From Silene conica (taxonomy: Eukaryota > Streptophyta > Magnoliopsida > Caryophyllales > Caryophyllaceae), in contig CM055311.2 of NCBI GenBank assembly GCA_029255685.2, forward strand, positions 1,784,269 to 1,848,268: DNA of 64,000 nucleotides, read 5' to 3'. Below are positions 12,140-25,458 of this stretch, one piece after another. The notes beneath the pieces were generated by a model that was given only the letters and a program-made list of their open reading frames with translations, searched no databases and was not told where the DNA came from. The position numbers and the translations under genes are program-made. Position 1 is the stretch's first letter; every line of letters begins with the position of its first letter.

Positions 12140-13678
12140 TCACGTGTTAGACTCCAAGCCCAAACCTGCAAAACAGAGCCAATGACAATACGAAACAGAA
12201 GTTGAAATTATTCGGGGTGACGGATAATGTGAGGTACGATATTCCAACGAATCAAGACGGTCAAGGCAACTTGCTACATTTCGTCCTTGAGCATCAATGG
12301 CACGCTCGAAGTTGAGAACCTTAAGACTAAGAGCTTTCACCGCCTCTAAACACTTAGCTCCGTCTTCGCGTAACCCGCGGCTATCTTGAACCAACGCACC
12401 CCCTTGAGTCGTCAAAAAGTGATGACGATCACTTATCTCAATAATTTCCTCCTTAACGTACTTAATCTCTCGGGTGAGTTTTTCAAATCTCTCACTGACT
12501 TTCTCCATCCATACCCGTATACCAACATTCGGTATCCCCGACCCTTGACCATTCTCGGACTTTGTGTCCTTCAATCCAGCCACAACCGAGCACAAATTAT
12601 CGACCTTTCCTTCGAGAACACCCAGATTTCCGGTTCCCTTAACCTCTTCGCTTTCTCGACCAAATAACAGAGTACCATCTTTCCCGAAAATACCCATCAA
12701 TTTCATGAGTCGATCATTCATCCTATCTTTAGAACTAACACCATAACTTCCAACATCAACAACTCCGGCATCAAATAACAACTCCGATACCCACATGTCA
12801 TAGGGTATGTCAAGAGTTGAACTAAATCGTTCTTTAACCAAGATTTTCGAAATCTGACCAATTTTTGCAAAGAATAATGATGCTAGATTCACTTTAACAC
12901 CGGTTAGCCAATTAAACAACACAACCGCTTCACAACAACTAAGTTTGTCACGACCACCCCGTCGTGGCAAAACCGAGTTCCAGAGAAAATTAACAAAGAA
13001 CTTCAACTTGGGATTAAACGAATTTGTGAGCAAGGGACTGACTTCGGTGGCTTCACTATCAAAGTATTTTTTAATTTTCATCTTTTCAACTTTAGTGACA
13101 TTAGACCATTCCTTACTCGGATCAAGAACGAGCCCTTCGTTCTTTAACCGAAAGACCCTACACATGTCGTCCGCAGAAATCCCAATTTCTTTTCCATTAA
13201 CAACAGCCACAACACCATCATCGACTAACTTGACCGAAGCATAAAGTTGAACCAACTCAATCGGAAAAATCAGACCCGAAAAGTTACTTATATAGACCCA
13301 TTCTTGAAACAAAAGAAAGTTTTTCAAGAACTTAAGGGCAGGAACTCCGTCTACCCACGAAGTCGGGTAAAAACGACCCGCATGCACCGAATATGGTAAA
13401 AGACGGTCTATGAGCATACCTTTCTTTTTAGTCATCCTAACTTTCTCAAGGTCTTCTTTAGTTGCTTCTCCAGAAATGTCTTGAAACAGAGGACGAGGTT
13501 CTTGAGCAAATGAGTCTTCTTCCATAACATCTTTTCCTTTTTCTAACTTTCGACGCTTGCTAGATTCGGATTTAGGAACTTCAACCGTGACTGGTTCAGG
13601 TGATGGCGGTGGCGAAGTTGTCGGAGTGGGAGAGGGTTGTTTGTGTCGTGATGACCGGCGGGCAGAAATAGGAGGCAT
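12140..13678 (-). CDS. Extra Sirevirus ORF downstream of pol (512 aa), function unknown
   Basis: Open frame in the position of the env-like ORF of Sireviruses. The start at 13678 (MPPISARRSSR) is preferred over the Met 24 codons upstream because the copia C homologue also starts MPP. Layout: Pro/Ser-rich N-terminus (residues 1-50), basic cluster SKRRKLEKGK (near 60), a central globular domain starting GRFYPTSW (near 120) with ELVQLYASV and YDMWVSELLFDAG, and a C-terminal heptad-rich coiled coil (about 380-490). No signal peptide or convincing membrane helix is seen. The central region resembles the putative plant transposon protein family (Pfam Transposase_32), from memory only. It is open although gag and pol of B are broken. 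Confidence 0.8.
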   Translation of the reverse strand: MPPISARRSSRHKQPSPTPTTSPPPSPEPVTVEVPKSESSKRRKLEKGKDVMEEDSFAQEPRPLFQDISGEATKEDLEKVRMTKKKGMLIDRLLPYSVHAGRFYPTSWVDGVPALKFLKNFLLFQEWVYISNFSGLIFPIELVQLYASVKLVDDGVVAVVNGKEIGISADDMCRVFRLKNEGLVLDPSKEWSNVTKVEKMKIKKYFDSEATEVSPLLTNSFNPKLKFFVNFLWNSVLPRRGGRDKLSCCEAVVLFNWLTGVKVNLASLFFAKIGQISKILVKERFSSTLDIPYDMWVSELLFDAGVVDVGSYGVSSKDRMNDRLMKLMGIFGKDGTLLFGRESEEVKGTGNLGVLEGKVDNLCSVVAGLKDTKSENGQGSGIPNVGIRVWMEKVSERFEKLTREIKYVKEEIIEISDRHHFLTTQGGALVQDSRGLREDGAKCLEAVKALSLKVLNFERAIDAQGRNVASCLDRLDSLEYRTSHYPSPRIISTSVSYCHWLCFAGLGLESNT

Positions 13679-14331
<653 letters not shown>

Positions 14332-15765
14332 TTAGGTGCCACCGATTAAACCAATTTCCAATCGTAAAGTCTCAAATCGTTCTCTAGCCAAAGGTTTAGT
14401 AAAAATATCTGCCCATTGTTTTTCCGTACTACAAAATTCCAACTTAATGTTTTTCTTTTCTACATGGTCACGTAAGAAGTGATGTCTAATCTCTTTGTGT
14501 TTTGTTCTCGAGTGCTGAGCCGGGTTTTTAGATATTATAATAGCACTCGTATTATCACACAATATAGGTACACATCCCACGTCAATACCATAATCAAGTA
14601 ACTGCTGTTTTAACCATAGTACTTGGGAACATACCACTGCGGCTGCAATATATTCTGCTTCTGCGGTTGACAAGGCGACTGAATTTCGTTTCTTGGATGC
14701 CCATGATATAATACATGGTCCAACGAAGGTCGCAAGTCCAGAGGTACTTTTTCTATCTAAAGAGCAATTTGCATAATCCGCATCTGAATATCCTAACAGG
14801 TTAAAATTACAGTCCATAGGATACCATAGATATAATTTTTATGTTCCGATTAGGTATCTTAGAATTCTCTTAACCGCAATCATATGCGATTCTTTTGGTG
14901 CAGATTGGAACCGAGCGCAGACGCAGACACTAAACATTATATCTGGACGACTTGCAGTAAGATAAAGAAGTGATCCGATCATACCTCTATAAGTAGTTTC
15001 ATCTACTGACTTACCGTCCTCGTCTTTGGTGAGTTTCTTATCTGTTACCATTGGGGTAGGCATAGGATGAAAGGATTCCATTCCGAACTTCTTTATTAAT
15101 TCTTTGACGTAATTTTGTTGATGAACTTTGATACCCTCGTTCGTTTGTTGAATTTGTAAACCAAGGAAGAATTTTAATTCTCCCATCATACTCATCTCGA
15201 ATTCGGATGTCATCAACTCTGAGAAATACTGGCACAACTTTTTATTGGTTGAGCCAAATATAATATCGTCAACGTAGATCTGGACAACTAGTAGATCGGA
15301 ATTTTCACTTTTCAGAAATAGTGTCTTATCTACTGATCCTCTCTTGAATCCGCTTTCCAATAGGAACTTTGATAGTCTGTCGTACCATGCTCGAGGGGCC
15401 TGTTTCAGCCCGTAGAGAGCTTTGTCCAATCTGTATACATGATCCTTTAGTCTGCTGTCAGGAAATCCAGGAGGTTGTTCGACATAGACTTCCTCCTGAA
15501 GATATCCGTTAAGGAACGCAGTTTTAACATCCATTTGAAATAATTTCATTCCTTTGTGTGTAGCAAATGCTATGAGCAAGCGAATCGCTTCAAGGTGAGC
15601 AACAGGAGCGAAGGTTTCGTCATAATCGATCCCTTCCTGTTGATTGTATCCTTGAACGACCAATCTTGCTTTATTACGAACGATGACTCCAGAGTCATCT
15701 AATTTATTTCTGAATACCCATCTCGTTCCAATTACTGATCTTTTGGACGAGGAACGAGATGCCAT
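14332..15765 (-). pseudogene. Copia B pol: reverse transcriptase and RNase H
   Basis: RT blocks: [51 protein letters not shown] and the active site [10 protein letters not shown] (about 15240-15270). RNase H blocks: [43 protein letters not shown] and DIFTKPLA. An in-frame TAA at about 14839, where copia C has Gln, separates RT from RNase H. The junction with the upstream integrase part at 15732-15765 is frameshifted by one base. The domains are otherwise well preserved, consistent with recent inactivation. Confidence 0.92.
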
Positions 15766-17627
15766 ACTTTATTCCTTTCGAATTGTTGTAATTCTTCTTG
15801 CATGGCGACTATCCAGTCAGGTTCTGCAAGTGCTTCTTTTATGTTTGTAGGTTCAATTGTGGAGAGAAAGGAGTAGAAGGAACAGAAGTTGTTTAAGCTT
15901 CTTCGAGTTTGAACTCCTTCTGTAAGGCTTCCTATGATATTATCCAAAGGGTGAGAGCCTTTATATCTCCAGTTTCTTGATTGATTGTTTTCATTGCTAC
16001 TGCTTGACTCGGGGTTTTGACTTGTTCCCCCTGAATCCAGACCAGGGTTTGTAGGAGAGTCAGGTATAATTATGACCCCTTCCCTTTGGTTTTGATTCAA
16101 AGTTGTAGCTTCATTAGCTACAACTCTGGGTTCTAAGTCATTGGTTTGAGAGTTATTTACAGTATCATCAACTGTAGTTTCATCTCTCGCACCATCTCTT
16201 TCCAAGTCAAGTTCATCATTGTTTCCTTGAATTTCACCTTCATCATTATTTTCTATTTCAGGAGGATTTTCCCTTGACAAACGAAAGTCGGGTTCGTCTA
16301 GGTTTTCCTCTTCGTCCTGTAAAGGCTTGTCGAAGGCATTATTCTCATCAAAGATAACATGTATGCTCTCTTCTATGCATAAAGTACGTTTGTTAAAAAC
16401 TTTATAGGCTTTACTATGATCAGAATATCCTATGAAAATTGCCTCATCACTTCTAGGGTCAAATTTGCTTAAGCGATTTTTACCATTGTTATGAACAAAG
16501 CATTTACTCCCAAAACATCTTAAATGAGATATATTAGGTTTACGACCACGTAACAGTTCATAAGGTGTCTTTTTAAGGATAGGTCTAATCATAGCACGAT
16601 TATGAATATAACAAGCTGTACTGATAGCCTCAGCCCAAAAGTTTCTAGGTAGGCCACTACAAAGAAGCATTGTTCTAGCCATGTCTTCTAGGGTTCTGTT
16701 CATGCGTTCTACTACTCCGTTTTGTTGTGGTGTTCTAGGTGCAGAGAAGTTATGTCCAACACCGTTGGATTTACAGAATTCTATGAAGGCATGATTGTCA
16801 AACTCAGTTCCATGGTCAGTTCGAATAGTTACTAGATTAGTTTTTAATTTGTTTTGAACAAGTTTCATAAGACTAACAAATTCATCAAATGTTTCATCTT
16901 TAGAATGAAGAAAGATTGGCCAAACAAATCTAGAATAATCATCAACTAGAACGAAAACATACCTGGAACCGCCTCTGCTTCTTACCTTCATAGGGCCACA
17001 GAGATCCATATGTACCAGATCAAGAGCTTGGTTAATACTTACTATTCTTTTTGGTTTGAAGGATGATCTGACGTGTTTGCATCGTGCACATGTGTCGCAC
17101 ATCTTTTCTTGATCAAACTTGATCTGGGGAAGACCTTCGACCAAGTCCCATCTCTTCAATTTGCTAAGAATAGAAGAACTAATATGCCCAAATCTCTTAT
17201 GCCAGAGACATGGATCATCTAACGTAACTTTCATACATGAGAGAGAGTCAGTAGGCACAACGTTTAAATCAATCATGTAAACATTTTTCTTTCTATGACC
17301 TTTAAGAATAACTTTACTTGTACCTTCCATAATTATACGACAAACATTTGTATGAAAAACAACTTTGTTTCCTTTGTCGCATAATTGAGATATACTTATT
17401 AAGTTATGTTTAAGACCGCTTACCAGATATACATCGCTAATAGAGTGAGAAGATGAGATGCCTATCTTACCGACACCTATTACCTTTCCCTTTTTGTTGT
17501 CACCGAAGGTGACCTTTCCTCCGTCGAATGGTTCCAAGGTGGTGAATAGGTTGGCGTCGCCTGTCATGTGTTGAGAGCATCCACTGTCGAGGTACCATAG
17601 ATTATTCTCTTTAGCGATTATCTGCAC
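15732..17627 (-). pseudogene. Copia B pol: protease and integrase
   Basis: Protease has WYLDSGCSQHMTG at its N-terminus. Next come the GAG-pre-integrase zinc module (HKRFGHIS ... CDTCARCKH), the integrase core with MDLCGP, TDHGTEFDN and NGVVERMNRT as the DDE residues, then an acidic low-complexity linker (about 16010-16320) leading to the RT start. The frame opens in the -1 register relative to gag just before the gag stop, at a GTG codon, so Pol was probably made as a frameshift product. The C-terminal break (RPKDQ, stop) is a 1-base shift relative to copia C. Confidence 0.9.
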
Positions 17628-17635
17628 AATGTAAT

Positions 17636-19957
17636 TTAAAGACAGGACTTAGGTACCCAAGCATACTTGGGTCCTTTTGAGTTAGTGACAATAAAAACAT
17701 CTTCCTTTTTAACCCAGACTTGTCTCACTATAGGTCTTTTGTATCTGTGGTAGTTAGGTTTTGTTGATCTAGTGTGAGTCTTTGGGTTTTGTTTCTTGTA
17801 GGTTGTAGGTTTAGGAGTTTGAGTGGTTCTATTTTTCTTTTCTGCGTAATTAAAGGACATGTCATAGAACCATCTATGGTCATTATTTCTTTCCTCAACC
17901 TCTTCATTACCTTCCTCACTGTCAATGATAGATATGGAATCATTTGGTATACCTAGAGATTTAACAAATTTGACTCCAGTTTTGAAGTCGAGTGCGTGTT
18001 TTACACAGTTTTCTCGTAGGTGTCCATTATGACCACAATAAGTACAAATTAAGTATTCAGGCAAGTCTACATACTTTCTTTTTCTAAAGTCACGTTCATC
18101 AGGTTTTTGTTGACATTTAGAATGGTCTCTCCTACCATAGCACTCATGACCTAGACCCATCTTCATATTGTTATCAGATTGTTCAGTTAGGAAGTTTAGT
18201 ACGTTAGTACTTCCTTCCCATTTTTCGTGAACCTTACGAGCATGAAGAAGAAGGTCTTTTAGAGAATCTATTTCTTTTAAGCAAAATGAGTGGTCAACAT
18301 TGTTAGATTCTTTCAAGTCTTGAATATCCTTATTAAAATTGAACACGATTTTCGCATGTTCCTTTTTAATTTTGGTTATGTTGAATTCCAGATCCATGAT
18401 CTTTTGCTCGAGGATTTCAACTTCTTCTTAATGAGTTTCATCTACAACAACTGGTGTAGGTTTACTCTTTAGAAGTTCATTAGACCTTTTTAGATCTGAG
18501 ATTATAGCTTCATTGGCTATAATCTTAGAGTCAAGCTCTTTAATGTCGAGTTTCAATTTTGAGATTACAGCTTCATTGGTTGTAACTTTAGACTCAAGAA
18601 TTATCTTCTCAGACATTACTGCTTCCAATTTAACATTTGTATCAATGTTAACCTTGGATTTCAGTTTCTTAGCTTTGGTCTTTAAAAGTTGATTTTCCTC
18701 TGCAATGTCAAGGATCTGTTCCTTCAATTCGTCTAATTCAAGACTTTGTTCGTGACATTGGTCTAAGGTTTGTTCGAAATAATTAATTAAAGCAGACTTA
18801 GATAAATTTTTAACTTGACTCTTAAGCTGTAAAAAATTTACCTCTTGGTCTTCATCTTCTGAATCAGATTCTCCATAGAGGCAGAATTGTGCTGAGTCAT
18901 GATCGTCGGATATTAGATCCAAACTGATGTTGCTTAGGCACAAGTTAGCAACTTCCTCTTCTTCTGAGTCACTGTCATCGTCGGAATCCAATTCTCCCCA
19001 GCAAGATGCGAGCATAACCTTCTTGAATTCAGTCTTGGTTTTATCTTGTTTGGATTTGTCTTTAATTTTGTCCCAGCTTGGACAGTCCTTGATCATATGG
19101 CCTTGATCACCACATTTAAAGCATCCTCGTTTGAAAAAGGTTTGCTTAGAGTCATTCTTTTTCTTGTCACTTGTCTTATTGTTTGATGTGGTATATCTGC
19201 CTTTGAAGACTGCCTTTTTAAAGCGTCTTGCGAATAGAACTGTTTCATCTTCCAGTTCTGGTTCGCATTCTTCGCTTGTAGAGGCTTGTAAGGCAATGTT
19301 CTTATTTTTAGGATGATCATCATCATCTCTATTTAGCATGATCTCATGAGCCATTAGAGATCCAATAAGTTCTTGATAAGTCATGGTCGAGAGATCACGA
19401 GCTTCTTCAATTGCAGTGACTTTAGGTTGCCACTTTTTGGTAAGGCTTCTAAGGACCTTTCTGACTATGTCCTCAGAATCATACTTCCTACCAAGGTTCC
19501 GCAGTTCATTAAGTATGCAGGAGAATCGTGCAGACATGATATCAATCGATTCATTCTTTTCCATAGTGAAAAGTTCAAATCGTTGAATAAGCAAGTCTAT
19601 ACGATGTTTCCTGACTGCGGAGGTACCTTCGTAGGCAAGTTCTAGGCCATCCCATATTTCTTTAGCTGAGTTACAAGAAGAGAAGCGATCAAATTCAGAA
19701 GTAATCATACCGTTTTGAAGTAGACTCATAGCTTTTGAATTTTTCTCAGCAATCTTGTAATCAGCTTCCACATAGTCACTTTCTGGTTTCTCATATGTGG
19801 TTCCATTTGCAGAGGCAACTAAGATCTTCTTTGGTCCAGTTTGAATTATTTTCCAGCATTCCCAGTCACATCCTTTGACGTAGTGGGTCATCATGTTCTT
19901 CCACAAGCTATAGTTCTTTCCATCGAAGATAGGACACTTAAGGTGTTTTGAATCCAT
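17636..19957 (-). pseudogene. Copia B gag, one nonsense codon
   Basis: Gag starts MDSKHLKCPIFDGKNYSLWK, the UBN2/DUF4219-like capsid region of plant copia gag (residues 1-230). A CCHC knuckle (CFKCGDQGHMIKDC) follows at about 19090-19130, then acidic and coiled-coil stretches, and a second C-terminal knuckle (CTYCGHNGHLRENC, about 18010-18050). A TAA at 18428-18430 splits the frame; sequence continues in the same frame at once, so the intact length would have been about 770 residues, similar to the 704 of copia C. The rest is open. Confidence 0.92.
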
Positions 19958-20010
19958 TGGAAATCAATAGAAGGATCAATCTCAAGCTGTAAGGCTTTCA
20001 AGAGCACGAG

Positions 20011-20022
20011 GCTCTGATACCA
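20011..20022 (-). promoter_or_regulatory. Copia B primer-binding site (tRNA-iMet)
   Basis: The minus strand reads TGGTATCAGAGC, a perfect match to the usual plant initiator-Met primer site, two bases inside the 5' LTR. Confidence 0.93.
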
Positions 20023-20024
20023 AT

Positions 20025-21536
20025 TGAAGAGTCTATTGACCTAGATATACTCAAGAAGGGGGGGTTGAATTGAGTATGCCAACTTTTTCGATTCTTCTTC
20101 GATGTGAGTTGTTGTGACGAAGTAATAGCAAGTAATGAGTAAGAACGATAAAGTAAAGGAGACACGATCTTTTGAAGTGGTTCAGTTTCACAAATCGAAA
20201 CCTACGTCCACTATTCTCGATTAATAAAATTAGTACCTTCTCCGGATTACACTTTTATCAACCCAACTCGTACAACTTTGATGTTAGTTGTAACTCAATC
20301 TAGATACCGTAAAATATCTAGCTACGACAAGTACCGTGAAATACTTGCTTACAATGAGTACCGCTAAATACTCGAATCTATCTTAAGTAAGTAAGATAAA
20401 CTTTCAACAACTTCTTGTATTTGATGATCTTGAATGTATAAAAATATTCTTCAATGCTTGTAGTCTTGATTACGAGATTTGATAATGATTGGCACGGAAA
20501 ACGAAACGTGTGAAAGACTACATTCGTTTGATTTTCTCGATTTGCGTGAGGCTTGGTTTTCGTGAGGTTGTCAATTACGCGTGTGATATTGAAAGCATAT
20601 ATATACTAATTTAGATCTAGGTTAAACCCTAGATAGTTTAGGAATATTACTTTGTCTAGAATACTAATTCTAGGTAATATTTAAAACTTAATCTTATTTG
20701 GTTTAGGAAAGGATTCTATTAAGATAATATTAAATTAAGACATAAGATAATATTTCCATAATCCTATTTGATTTAGGAAACATCCTTATACCATAAAATA
20801 TAGAATCCTACTTTGAATCAAATCCTAATTCTTGTCAATAATATAATAAATGATATTCTTAATCAAATCCTAGTTAATCTTTCAGTAGATTAAATAAATA
20901 TCTTTATTTATTTAATTAACCATAAAGATAATATGAAACGTATTAGGACTCGTATAGAAAACGTGAAGCACGCCTCTCTATGCACGATTCCCAACGTACA
21001 TAACACGTTCTTCGAGACATATTTCTCGGAGCACGTTTCTCTAGGAATTTGAACTTTGACAATAACGGTTAAAATAAAATCCTTACCATTTTAGAATTAA
21101 TATTTACCTCATAAGATAAATATTTTAATTCTTGTTAACTAAAGAATATTTCTATTTTAAAACCGTTTATAAGATTACTAAATTAATATATAATCATATA
21201 TTAATAGCACACATAAATCTTCATGCTTTGATTTATTTTACGCAAATCTCATTTCTTCAATAGTTATAGGTATGATCCATAACTTAAGAATTCTTGATAT
21301 TGTAATAAAACTTGTGTCTTGTAAATCTTCAAAAAGACTTGACACTTGATATGAGCTTGATCTTTCTTCAATCTTTAATTGAACTATCCTTTGTTAAACT
21401 ACGATCTTCGCTCTATAATTAACTGTACACTTAAACGCACGATTACACGCATATGCATATAAAACATAATTATTTAGACTTGTCATTATTAAAACATAAA
21501 ACAATATATTACTTATATAGAATATATTACTCAACA
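20025..21536 (-). repeat. Copia B 5' LTR
   Basis: 1512-bp repeat, about 99% identical by eye to 9957-11467. The differences counted are roughly 12 substitutions and a 1-bp indel. It ends CTCAACA followed by the TSD TCTCC (21537-21541). Confidence 0.93.
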
Positions 21537-21541
21537 TCTCC

Positions 21542-22741
21542 TTTCAGATACACTATTCCATTGAGCTGTGCCAGGTGGAGTCAGTTGTGAAAGAATTCCA
21601 CAACCCTTCAGATGATCATCAAACTCTTGGCTCAAGTATTCACCACCTCGATCAGATCGAAGTGCTTTTATTGTCTTGCCAAGTTGGTTTTGAACTTCAT
21701 TCTGATATTACTTGAACTATTCAAAAGATTCAGACTTGTGACGCATCAAATAGACATAACCATATCTACTTAGATCGTCAGTGAATGTTATGAAGTAACC
21801 GTATCCACCCCTAGCACCAGTACTCATAGGTCCACATACATCTGTATGTATGAGGCCTAAGAGATCACTTGCTCTTTCACCCTTTCCAATAAAGGGTGAT
21901 TTTGTCATCTTTCCCATCAAACAAGTTTCGCAGACATTATATGACTCAAAACTAAACTGGTCCAAAGTCCATCTTTATGGAGTTTTTTAATTCGTTTTTC
22001 ATTGATGTGGCCTAAACGACAATGCCAAAGGTAAGTTTGATTTAAGTCCTTAGACTTGATTTTCTTATTGTCTATGTGATAGATTTGTTTGTCTAAATCA
22101 AGCACGTAGAGCCCATTAATAGTATGAGTGCTAGCGTAGAACATTTCATTTTTGTAAACGGAACAACAATTATTCTTTATTATAAACGAAAAACCTTCTG
22201 AATCCAAAACAGAAACAGAAATAATGTTCTTACTAATTACGGGAACGAAATAACAATTATTAAGTTCTAATAAAAGCCCTGAGGGCAATGACAAAACATA
22301 AGTGCCTACAGCCAACGCAACAACTCTTGCCTTGCTCCCTACTCGTAGGTCCACTTCTCATTTCCTGAGTTTCATACTCTCCTTTAGTCCCTACATATCA
22401 GAGCAAATGTGAGTAACACATCTGCTATCAAATACCCAAGAAGTAGAATCGGTCAAGAATATATCTATCACAAAAATACCTTTCGATTTGGATGTACAAA
22501 CTCCATCCAATTTATCTTTGCGGTACTTGGGACAATTCTTCTTCCAGTGACCTTTGCCCCTACAATAGTGGCATTCTTGATCTCAGGTAGGTCCAGGTTG
22601 AATTGGGTTTCACATCGGCACAACATTGCCCTTTCCTGATGTATTTTGCACCTTCTTTCCCTTACTCGGGTTTTTAAACTTAATCCCCTTCTTGTGTTTC
22701 ATCAGGACATCATTCTTGGCTTTTGGAGCCACCTTGACTTC
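21542..22741 (-). pseudogene. Copia A protease, GAG-pre-integrase and integrase core
   Basis: Right to left: a zinc-knuckle-like region (about 22540-22590), protease remnants ending LLLELNNCYFVPVISKNIIS, the GAG-pre-integrase module (LWHCRLGHINEKRIKKLH ... CETCLMGKMTKSPF) and the integrase start (HTDVCGPMSTGARGG). LRSDRGGEYLSQEFDDH and QLTPPGTAQWNSVSERR then run to 21542. Several stops and frameshifts are present. The usual NGV catalytic-loop motif reads NSV. The coding sequence continues at 9951 after copia B. Confidence 0.88.
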
Positions 22742-23333
22742 CTACTCTGTTGTCTTGAGCATCCCATGCAACTCAAGCATAGTTTTCTCCATACCTTGCA
22801 TATTGAAATTCAGCCTAAAGTTGTTGAATCCATCATGAAGCGATAGAAGAATGATATCATTAGCCAACTCTTGGCTATAAGGGAAGCCCAAACGTTTCAT
22901 ATTCTCAAAATAATTAATTATCTTGAGGACATGAGGGCCAGCGGGTTTGCCTTTCTCCAACTTACAGGATAACAAGGCTTGATTGGTCTCATACCTCTCA
23001 AACCTAGCTAAGTCCTTAAACATACTCTTCAGCCCCTTGATCATATCATAGGTTGTCATATGCTCAAAACGGTTTTGCAAATCTGCGTTCATGGAGCCTA
23101 TCATGATGCAAGAGACTTGTAGATCATCATCTTTATGTTGATCCCAAAAGTCTTAATCCTCTTGAGGAGCTGAAGGGACGGGGGCTTCACCCAGAGGGGA
23201 ATCAAGGACATAGTTCTTTTCCATCTTGAGTACAATTCTCAAGTTGCGGAACCAATCCAGGAAATTGGTACCGTTTAGTTTCTCCTTCTCAAGGAGGAAT
23301 CTCAAATTTAGGGTGGGTGTTGATTTTGAAATG
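22742..23333 (-). pseudogene. Copia A gag N-terminal part
   Basis: The frame holds LNGTNFLDWFRNLRIVLK, the gag opening typical of many plant copia elements. After a break come the UBN2-like residues MIGSMNADLQNRFEHMTTYDM and ILLSLHDGFNNFRLNFNM. The likely coding start lies just after a splice-acceptor-like TTTCTTTTGTAG at 23334-23345 on the minus strand, which suggests an intron in the leader. Confidence 0.82.
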
Positions 23334-24221
23334 CTACAAAAGAAATAATAAAGCAAAGTTTAAAAAAATGATTCATCAAATATTCAAAAATTTAACATTT
23401 TAAATCATCGACATCTATAATCCTTTAAAATTAGTCTTAACTCTCTAGGATATAAATGATTCCAAGATCCCATTTGCATTAATGCCAAGCAAGCTTTCGC
23501 TTGATAAAACTTGGTATTTAATCATTTAGGTAAGTCATCCAATGGCTAATTGTACCATACAACTCTTGGTTTGAAAGGTGATATCTCCATATTACACTCT
23601 TTCATGTGCCCTAAGATCCAAAACCCTTTTGGTAATCTTATTGAATTTTAACCTAACTCACATGTGAATTTCCTAAATTCACCCCACTATCCTACGATTA
23701 AAGAATATGACTTGTTTTGGCTAAGACCATTTTCAATGATCTAAGGCTTTGTAGGTGTTTGTTCAAGGTTTGAGCATTTATAATTCAAAATTTAGTGCGA
23801 GAGTCATTAGCATGCTTGTTCATTGGCAATCATATGATATGAAAATAAAACAAGCAAATGAAACAAAATAAAAAAAAAATATGAAAGCATAAAAGTTCCT
23901 AGCATGGCCACTAAACCTAAGATCCAATCTTCAAGGTTTTCAAAACTTGAAATTATATAGTGTTCAGTTCAGCTCCCACTCGAACCAGGATACATAAAAT
24001 ACAAGTCTTGGTGAAAATAAAACTATAGGACTAAAATAATTAAAATTACATCAAATAGACGGAGCGCAGTCCATAAACCAAATGAAATAAAAATAAAACA
24101 TAATTAAAGTTACAACCAATAGACGGAGCGCAGTCCGTAAACCAACCTAAAGCATTCACCTATGGCCATACTATTAACTAACCAATCACATTCAAAATTC
24201 ACTTATTTTCAAAATAAATTG

Positions 24222-24226
<5 letters not shown>

Positions 24227-24301
<75 letters not shown>
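24227..24301. repeat. (TA)n microsatellite, left flank of a small element
   Basis: About 75 bp of almost pure TA repeat. A similar run occurs at 25479-25523 on the other side of the element. Confidence 0.95.
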
Positions 24302-24306
<5 letters not shown>

Positions 24307-25458
24307 TGGATCAAGTGAGTACACCCCTCTTAAATGAGTCTTGCGTCCCAAAAAATGTAACACATGAAATGACTATTTGTAACACAATATCGCATAAGTT
24401 GTAACACGTCATATTTGTGTTATAATAAAAGTTTTTAATGTTACAATCTATGTCTTACTGTTATAAATAACATGTAACATAGATGAACAAGTTTTGTAAC
24501 ACTATACATGAGTTGTAATACCTCATATTTGTGTTATAATAAACGTTTTTAACGTTACAATCTATATATCTTATTGTTATAATTAACGTTTTAATGTTAC
24601 AATCACTATTATTATCAGATATTTTTTAAGCCATACAAACAACACACATATTATATCAACTTGACCAAAATAACACATATTATATTTTTTCGGATACCGG
24701 ATGACATTACTTTGATCTTTAATGGTATACCAATATTATTGTTATTATCATTATTGTTTTTTATGATGCTCTTCTTCTTCAATTTGTTGTTACTCTCGTC
24801 TTGTTGCTTGTTTATTCCCATAAGTGCCCTTCTCTTTTTGTGGAATTTTATCCCGCATGCATTGCATAGTGTCTGACACATAAAATAAATTAAATTAAAT
24901 TAATTACCCGAAGAAATTGCATATTCAAACACAAATATAAATTAATTAAACTCTTCGATAAGGCCATCTTATACTCCCTCCGTACTAGTTATCTGTTTAT
25001 ATAGAATTCAAATGACGATCCAAATAGATAAACAAATAATCCGAATAAAAAAAAGAGTAATAATTAAAAAAATAGTCAAATTCAAATGATCAAAAGAGAA
25101 ATGACCAAAATGGTTCTGGCTCGAGGGTAAAAAACAAAAAAGCTTTATACTCTTACAACAGGGAAGCCACCAGGTGATGAACAGTCATTGATCTGGAGGT
25201 TGAAGATGAAGTCCATGGTTAGAGTTTATCTGATTTTGTTGTCGGTGGCGGTAGCATAAGAATAATTGATGAAGAAGATTGATCGATTAATTGATTGATG
25301 AAGAATATTGATTGATCGATCGAAATAAAAGAGGAAAAGCTGGAGGAATTTGTACAATCAATATGCGGCACAATCTTAACCATCTGTTTTGATTAAATCC
25401 AATGGTTATTATATGGAAATCAAGACACGTCTAAGGAGACTGACTCACCGGAACCGCC

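Noticed and set aside
12386-13244. Plus-strand ORFs opposite the copia B accessory gene
   Set aside because: Shadow frames of the conserved minus-strand ORF.
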